This document shows positions 57,437 to 64,000 of a stretch of DNA of 64,000 nucleotides, piece after piece; position 1 is the first letter of the stretch, and each line of letters opens with the position of its first letter. The notes beneath the pieces are model-generated. The model was given only the letters and a program-made list of their open reading frames with translations, was not told where the DNA came from and searched no databases. The position numbers and the translations under genes were made by a program. Source of the DNA: Kwoniella bestiolae CBS 10118 (lineage: Eukaryota > Basidiomycota > Tremellomycetes > Tremellales > Cryptococcaceae); NCBI RefSeq assembly GCF_000512585.2, contig NC_089241.1, positions 868,001 to 932,000 on the forward strand, written 5' to 3'.

Positions 57437-59493
57437 ATGTGGTCCACCATCGCCCTCTCCGCCATTCTCCCGGTGGCACTGGCCATAAATGTTCCGCAGA
57501 CATATATCAACACAGCCATCGCCCGAACGATAGAATTAGGAGGACTGACCACTCAAATCACTACGCAGTATAATATCAAGCCTCTTGATAATTCGCCGGG
57601 GGAGTATTACTTGGCATTAGCTGGGGAGGAGGATGGGGAGCCTGCTTGGTGGGAGGTCAGTTTGGGGGGGAAGAAGTTGGAGGGGAGGTTGTTGGATGAG
57701 AGGTGAGCTACGTTCGTGGTCTTAGAGGAGAATGCTTCGGTGGTCTGGGGTGTGCTGCATTCCCTCAATGGAAATTACAAATGCCAATGTTCATCTTACT
57801 CGAGGGGTCATGGTAATGAGCTTACTGGTAATTGTATGCACGTTCCGCAGCCCTCCAACAGTCGCCGTGTCACTTGGAAAACCCAAAAAAGACGAAGTCA
57901 TCACTCTCTCCCTAACCCAGGTGTTGGCTCATACTTCAACCCCTCTCCCCGCTGAGATCGAACAACGAGATCCACAATACCTTGTTTGGAAGAGTGACTC
58001 GACCTACGTGGACAGTTGGTACCCTACCGATGTGGAGAGGGTCAAAATTAGGTGAGTCAAACCGGCCCTCTACTATGTACCCTCTTCTCAATCTTCACCG
58101 GAAGACGGCATATGTTCACATAAACAGAGTGCACCAAGACGGAGGACCTTTCTGACCGGTTTGTTCGTATAGATCACCTCACCCATCCATCCTCTCGTAC
58201 GCCTCCCCTCCAGAAACATACACCCGCGACAATACCATAACCAAATCTGGCGGTACATTGACTCTCGGACCTTTCCATTCCTTACCTCCTACACTCGGGA
58301 ATGCCAAAACCAAGACGGCAGAACAGAAACCTTTCTCGGTCCACTACGAGACTAAAGATCCGATTATTGGAATTAAGACGTTGCAGAGGTCGGCGGAAGT
58401 GAGCCATTGGGGGAGTAATTTGAATATCCAAGATTATGTTGAATTGGTGAATGAGGGACCTAAGTGAGTTCTTTTTACTTTGCCTGATACAGAGATCTCA
58501 TAATGTAGACTCAAGATCACCATTCCAATCAAAACCCACAACGATATACGAATTTGAGTACCTTAGATACTGATACTCTGTACGTTTAGACTCAAAGGCC
58601 ACTTCTCAAGATTAGCTCACCAACAATCCAAATTCCACGCTTCCGTCCCTGCCCAAATCCTCACCGGATTCACTATGAAACTCCCGCCAACAGCCCATTC
58701 ACCATACTACTACGACTACATCGGTAACGTCTCCACCTCACATTTCAGACAGGGCTCAACTCCCGCCACCACTCCCAAGGGTAAGAAGACCCGAACCTCA
58801 CCTAGAATCGTGGAAGGGAACTTGGAACTCAAGCCTAGATATCCTATTTTGGGAGGATGGAACTATTCGTTCACTGTAGGGTATGATGTGCCTTTGGGGG
58901 ATGCGTTGAAAGTTGATACGGAGGGTGGTAGGAAGGTGTTGGCTGTGCCGTTTTTTACTGGGTTGAAGGATGTTGTGGTTGATCAGGCGGAGTTGAAAGT
59001 TATCTTACCTGAGGGTGCGAGGTGGGTCTGAGTTTTGCTTTACCCCTTTTCCTATTCAATGAGCTGTAACCACTCAAGGAGGGTAATTTTGCTGATTTCC
59101 AGGAGTACGGTCGTGGAAATAGCGATGTTCAAGTGTATACCCCCTTCGCGGTAGATTCGATTGAGCATTCCACGCACAAGACTTATCTCGATACGACAGG
59201 TAGATATGCCATCACCTTGAAGAAGGCTTCGTTGACCGAGAACCACGCTCAGAACGTTTATGTGAGTCTTGCATCTTCCTTCATTGGTTTTTCCCACCGT
59301 CTGAGCATCTGAATAGTAAACTCTACCTCCTGCATGTACGCTGACCTGATCGTGTGGAATGTACCAGGTGACATACCATTACCCGTTATCTGCGCAATTG
59401 CAAAAACCATTGACGATCGCTTCGTTGGTGGGCAGTTTGTTCGTACTTGGTATGGGACTCAGGCGGGTGAATTATAGTATTGAGAAGAAGTAG
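57437..59493 (+). CDS. OST1: oligosaccharyltransferase subunit ribophorin I
   Basis: ER-membrane subunit of the N-glycosylation complex. From ATG 57437 a signal peptide (MWSTIALSAILPVALA) precedes INVPQTYINTAIARTIELGG. Lumenal blocks follow: YYLALAGEEDGEPAWWEVSL, VAVSLGKPKKDEVITLSLTQ, QYLVWKSDSTYVDSWYPTDV, YETKDPIIGIKTLQRSAEVS, HWGSNLNIQDYVELVNEGPK, LKPRYPILGGWNYSFTVGYD, and THKTYLDTTGRYAI. One membrane helix near the C-terminus (LTIASLVGSLFVLGMGL) and a short cytosolic end (NYSIEKK) complete the type I topology. About seven exons, near 510 residues, slightly longer than yeast Ost1. At the intron near 59030 the usual-looking donor GTGGGT would cause a stop; a donor four bases later (GTCTGA) keeps frame. 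Confidence 0.92.
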
Positions 59494-59807
59494 ATAGTAT
59501 AGACTGAAATCAAAGATACATGCATGCATGCATGATGAAGAATGCTTTTATATATGATCAGTGGTTAATACTGTACTTGATTTTGATATGACATCGATGC
59601 CACGCGTTTTGATGTTCGATGATGATATCGATTTGACGCGTCGAGGAAAAGTCAAAACATGACGAGTGGTCGAATTGACACTTGATCGTTCTCTCATATC
59701 ACCACAGCTCACCAACGCATCTTTCAAAGCTCTTGGTCATCGTTCTCATTCGGCCTCATCCTCGTCTCATTGTACAGCAGCTCCAGTGATCTCTAAACGT
59801 ATCAATC
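59494..59807. other. intergenic with short ATGC repeat
   Basis: Promoter side of PSF3. A short (ATGC)n run lies near 59519-59534 (about four units). Otherwise nothing noted. Confidence 0.5.
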
Positions 59808-61079
59808 ATGGACGACGATTATTATTCCCTAAATTCGATATTGGCCGAAAATCACGTACGTCGACTTTCCTCTCTTTCTCATTCCTGAGATGGTGAGAGA
59901 GCAGACCAGCATCTGGCACTATGCGCAAATCAGGTTCTGATATGCCCCTCATCTATAGTTGCTACTTGGTTGGATATGATCGGAGCTGACTCGACTCGTG
60001 CTCCTTTTACTTCACTCATAAACAGAAATTATCATGCTCTTTCACGTTGGATGTAGAGGGTCTGGGATACCTGGAAGGAGGGACCGAGAATAACGTGAGT
60101 GATTAGTGTTCCACTCATGGGAGCTTGGCATACGGGTAAGAGATGTGGGCTGTGGGCTGAGATGTCTGTATGGACGATGGACAGATCCACCAACACTCCA
60201 AAGTCGAATTACCATTCTGGTTAGCCCAGACATTGAGTTTGAAGTGAGTGGTCTAGCCATGTTCCTTCCTGTCATCCCTCTCATGTGTATCTCCTCTATT
60301 CATTCATTGTCATTTCTCTTCCCATTCTTTCTCTCGCTCTCTTACGCTTACGAAGCATTGTATCCCACTCCACCCCCCTCTATTCATAAATAAATTAATC
60401 GGCTAACTTGATCTCGCTCCCAGCGAATTCACCACCTTCCCCCTTCCTCCACCATACTCCAACCGAGTTAAGGCCGCCTTGAACGCCTCGGCGCAAAGCG
60501 TCAAGCTCTCGAACCTTGTGGGAGGGAATGGGTGGTGGTATAGATGGGGAAGGAGGATAGCGGATGTGTGGGTACACGCTGCATCCTAGGTGGTGGAATA
60601 GACAGCTGATGTCGATGATATCTCTTAGACTCGACGATGAACCTCAAGCGGATCTGCTCAATACGCTGCTGAAGGTATATCATCCTTACCAGCTATATTC
60701 ATACAGAAGTTCTAGTAATAAGCTGATGCATAAGTGACGACATTAGGCATTTGTAAATCGTTTACCAGCATTGCAAGACCTCTCAGCTCATCATGCATCG
60801 GCGGATCATACTTTGCCTGAAGGTTCGACTAGTACTGGTGAGACGTTCAGAGATGGGATGGAGGGTGATGAGCGGGAATGTGAGTCTATTATCTCTGGCT
60901 TTACGCAGCTATCCTATTTGGAATGTACACTTTCCATCACTTGCATTACCTGGAAAGGAAAGGGTATTGACTGATCGCTGTGTGCTCATTTCATCGCTAT
61001 AGTATTTGCGATAGGTCAAGAATCAGGCAAAGTGTCGAAGAGTTGGTATGATAGTAGTGGTAGAAAGGGCGGGAGGTAG
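59808..61079 (+). CDS. PSF3: GINS complex subunit Psf3
   Basis: Subunit of GINS, part of the CMG replicative helicase. From ATG 59808: MDDDYYSLNSILAENHKLSC, FTLDVEGLGYLEGGTEN, and HSKVELPFWLAQTLSL is the conserved Psf3 B-domain start. Exon 4 gives NEFTTFPLPPPYSNRVKAAL, NASAQSVKLSNLVGGNGWWY. After a GTGGGT donor the frame resumes in VLDDEPQADLLNTLLKAFVN. The last exon is LFAIGQESGKVSKSWYDSSG, ending TAG at 61077-61079. Seven exons, about 210 residues, normal for Psf3. All phases check. OST1 lies upstream on the same strand. Confidence 0.9.
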
Positions 61080-61252
61080 TGCATCACTAGGAGGAGAGGA
61101 GTAGAGAGTCTTGCTGGCTTTTTGAATGGGACCTGTTGTATTTGTATAGTACTTTTGATTCCTCACGTGTTGCATCGTTGATCCTCCCCGTCTTTTTCAT
61201 GCCATTTCACGTTTGAACACCCCAGAGCAGCTCTGTAGGCAGGCATTGCGGG

Positions 61253-61870
61253 ATGGTACACGCTGCACGTACAGCTCGAGACGACCTGCAGCCGACAAAG
61301 TATCAATCATCCTCAGCCAGGCTCTTTCATAAACGACGGACACCCTCTTCTGCTACTCTCAGGGTGCGTATTAGTAACATGTTTCGGAATTACGCTAACC
61401 GACGTGCTTACAACCCTAAAAAAATGCATAACATTCCTGGGGCACCTCTTTTCTGGCTGCTAATGTTGTTCAATGTCTCTCCTTTTCTTTCTCATGTCCG
61501 AGCATCGCCTTGGCACTGTTCGGATGTGGTATGGTGAGTGCCATTAAGGACGGACAGTGACATTAATACCTTATAACATCAAGCTGCATTTTACTTTAGT
61601 ATCTTATATCAGAACAATCGTAATCGTCATTACGCAAGGACATTGAACGGTGTTTCATACTGTTATTGTTCCCCTTTGATCAAAGGCTACACATATATAC
61701 ACACAAACACGACCTCTGCTTGGATCACCCCCTTTGGATCAACTATCAACGATAGCAACAAAAAGAAAGATTGGCTAGACGATCAATTGCCCATTATACT
61801 CAATCCCATTCTCATTCTCATCAATACCATCTATCCATCTCCATCTGCTGGTCATCCCCCTTCCCACTGA
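61253..61870 (+). CDS. putative small secreted or signal-anchored protein, two exons
   Basis: Exon 1 is an open frame from ATG 61253; an internal Met starts MHNIPGAPLFWLLMLFNVSP, a good signal peptide with likely cleavage after HVRA. Then SPWHCSDVV meets a GTGAGT donor near 61537. An acceptor TTTAG near 61600 keeps frame into CILYQNNRNRHYARTLNGVS, then YCYCSPLIKGYTY and HTNTTSAWITP, with TGA at 61868-61870. The mature part would have four Cys (WHC, VVC, YCYC) and at least one N-glycosylation site (NTT). Total is 90-180 residues depending on the start. No family recognised. Evidence is the signal peptide, clean splice and continuing frame; it could still be chance. Confidence 0.4.
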
Positions 61871-62263
61871 TCTTCTCACCCGGTGTGAAAAGGATCAATC
61901 TCCTTCTGTATCTCTAGTGTGAGTGACCATCCTTCGTACACCATGTTATAGGAGGGTATCAGCTCATAATTCATAACCTAAACATCCGCATACACAGCCT
62001 CATCCACTATTACCAAACACGACCATACGACGCATCCACGTTCATTTTATCACCCTTCCATCATCTATTCTCTATCCTTTGTACTATCTCCACCAACACC
62101 TATCTAGTCAAGATATCTTGAATCATCTACACTATCTATCACTTCCTTACATCTTGCCCTCCAACCATCATTTCAAGCTCAGCCACAACTTGACCTTGGA
62201 CAATACACCTTCCGACCGGACCGCTATCTCTCGGTGGAAGTGAGAGATATACAGTCACTCAAG
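61871..62263. other. intergenic, pyrimidine-rich leader
   Basis: C/T/A-rich sequence upstream of the membrane-protein gene, consistent with a long 5' untranslated leader. No gene seen. Confidence 0.5.
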
Positions 62264-64000
62264 ATGAGGTCGATACATGTCTTCAGGGTATTATCCCTAG
62301 CCATACCTTACCTCATGTGGTTCCACTTCCCTCTCCACGCTCTCGCTCAATCCACCACAGCGTCGAGAAGTGCTACTGCTTCTCCCTCAACGACTGTGTA
62401 TACGGGGACTCCGTCGTTGGTTTTCGGGAATGTACCTACCATGACTGCTTGTAGTTCTGGACTGTGAGTTCTTCCAAACATATGCGGTAGAGCGGCCCCT
62501 CGGATCTGGAATCACACTGTGCGGGGATGATTAATGAAATTGAGATGACTCAAGATGTTTTTATACATCCTGGATATAAAGCTGATACGATCTTCATCCC
62601 CAGTATCCTCTGGAACGTCTACAACGAAGACCCCTCCAAAGTCAACATCACCCTCTACGCCATCAACGAAGGCATCGACCAATCAATCCCCTCACCATCC
62701 ACCACCGCCGCCGCGACAACCTCCCAAACCTCTCGTGCGGCTGCGTCATCAACAGCAGCTATCTCATCTCAAGTCGCACTCGCTTCCTCGCCTCGACCTA
62801 CAGCCACAACCACTTCGGCCACTTCCATCCGCCCGTCCGTCACTGTAGACAGAAGAAGATTAGACCAACGTACGATTCTGGACCTGAATATCACTCTGGT
62901 CACCCAGCTAGCCAATCATGGGTGGGGATTCAATCCAGTCAGACTACCTGAGGGACGATATTATATCTTGGGGGTTGTTGACGACGCCCGACAAACCACC
63001 AATAGGAGTAACGTCTTCTCGGTGGTGGAAAGCGACGATACAGCTTGTCTGTCAGCTTTCAAGTCCCTCTCAGCTTCTGCAACCGCTACAGCCACCAACA
63101 AGAATGGTGTACCCACTCAGAAAGTCACCTCGATACCCAACACTGCAATCAATAATAGCACAGGCTCCGGTTCAAGCGAAGACAATAATGATGTGGCTGG
63201 GAAGAGCGGGATAGGTGGAGGTGCTATAGCGGGGATAGTCATTGGTGTTTTAGCTGGAATCATAGCTTTGGCTCTGCTATACTTCTGCTGTAGGCGAAGA
63301 AAGAGGAATGGCAATGGTGATTCAGGTGAAGGAGGATTCATCAAATTTGGCGGTCATAAGATCCACCACCACAAGATGCCATCAGATACAACGGCCCCAT
63401 CCGATTCGAACCACAAAAATCCTATCGCCATGACTCCCGTCCATATCAGAGCGGACGACTCATTCAGATCAGAATCAGATGAGAAGAGGGGATCGCTCAA
63501 CTCGATGGAACAGGACAAGGTCGAAAATCTACCTTTACCTCCACCCGCATCGTTGCCTATATCAATGACCACCCCCATCTCTGCATCGTACACCACCGCT
63601 TCCTCCATGGACGGGAGCCCAAGCGATAGAAGACGGTCCGATCCATTTACCACCCCCACACTAGGGGAGATACCAGCCATGTCGCCCATTCACACCAACT
63701 CCGAAATTAGGAAACTGGGTTATCCGCATCATTCGACCGATAGCGCGGGTATAACCCCTCCTCAACCTGTCATATTGGCTAATGTCAGACGATCGTCCCA
63801 GGAGGAATCACCTAGACCCGGAGTAGTAGGATTAGGTATAAATTCCGGATCTGGCTCAGGAGCAGGGTTGAAATCTGCCAATTCATTCAACTCTCAGAGC
63901 TCATTACCTTATCATCAGAAATCGCCAATTCCCCTCACGACGCCTCCAGTAAGTGGACATAGTGGTACCAATACGGGTCAATCGAGATCTGAACCAGGGA
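62264..64000 (+). CDS. mucin-like single-pass membrane protein (partial, runs off window)
   Basis: From ATG 62264 a signal peptide (MRSIHVFRVLSLAIPYLMWF) leads to a Ser/Thr segment. An extracellular domain follows, split by an intron at 62463 to about 62593: TACSSGLILWNVYNEDPSKV and NITLYAINEGIDQ, then LNITLVTQLANHGWGFNPVR, LPEGRYYILGVVDDARQTTN and CLSAFKSL. A Ser/Thr/Asn stalk precedes one strong membrane helix (GGAIAGIVIGVLAGIIALAL, then LYFCCRRRKR), and a long Ser/Pro-rich cytosolic tail continues to the window end with no stop. An N-glycosylated beta-sandwich-like head, stalk, helix and tail resembles fungal cell-surface sensors or adhesins, but no named family is recognised. Paired Cys (TACSSG, TACLSAF) may form a disulfide. 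About 530 residues are inside the window. Confidence 0.72.

Noticed and set aside
59519..59534. (ATGC)n run as a regulatory array
   Set aside because: Only about four units; more simply a short microsatellite.

Overview
The window is nuclear DNA of an intron-rich fungus. Genes carry many introns of about 50-80 bp with GTGAGT/GTAAGT-type donors, lie on both strands close together, and encode eukaryotic proteins (midasin, OST1, PSF3, a mitochondrial dicarboxylate carrier, a Zn2Cys6 regulator). Intron density and protein style suggest a basidiomycete yeast, probably a tremellomycete of the Kwoniella/Cryptococcus type. That placement is inference, not a search result. I see no tRNA, rRNA, CRISPR array or intact transposon.

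Layout, left to right. (1) 0.3-8.1 kb is a compact metabolic neighbourhood: an MFS organic-anion transporter (ACS/pantothenate-allantoate type) divergent from a D-2-hydroxyacid dehydrogenase, then a Zn2Cys6 transcription factor, then an HpcH/HpaI aldolase. The transporter/dehydrogenase promoter and the aldolase promoter share unusual GCCGACAG/TGTCGGC elements, which suggests a small co-regulated catabolic cluster. (2) 8.6-22.7 kb holds a secreted GH43 arabinosidase-like enzyme, a NIPA-type Mg2+ transporter and five serine-rich, probably disordered proteins of unknown function. (3) 23.0-27.2 kb holds a DIC1-like carrier, an unknown multi-pass membrane protein and a tiny SANT/Myb gene split over four exons. 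(4) 27.6-43.3 kb is one giant gene on the minus strand, the ribosome-assembly AAA+ ATPase midasin (MDN1/REA1), with six AAA modules, an acidic region and a C-terminal MIDAS domain. It shares a 314-bp bidirectional promoter with an SDR-type NAD(P) protein. (5) 45.0-56.8 kb is rich in orphan serine-rich genes, with an NAD(P)H reductase of the CCR/DFR type among them. Two of the orphans, at 51.1-53.0 and 53.7-55.3 kb, are tandem paralogs that also share upstream noncoding blocks at matching distances. (6) 57.4-64 kb holds OST1 (ribophorin I), PSF3 (GINS), a possible small secreted cysteine-containing protein, and a mucin-like single-pass membrane protein cut by the window edge.

The housekeeping genes are solid. 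The accessory material worth pursuing is the putative regulon at the left end, the tandem paralogs with conserved upstream sequence, and the set of serine-rich orphans. Exon boundaries were read by eye from splice consensus and frame continuity; spans are start codon to stop codon and include introns.
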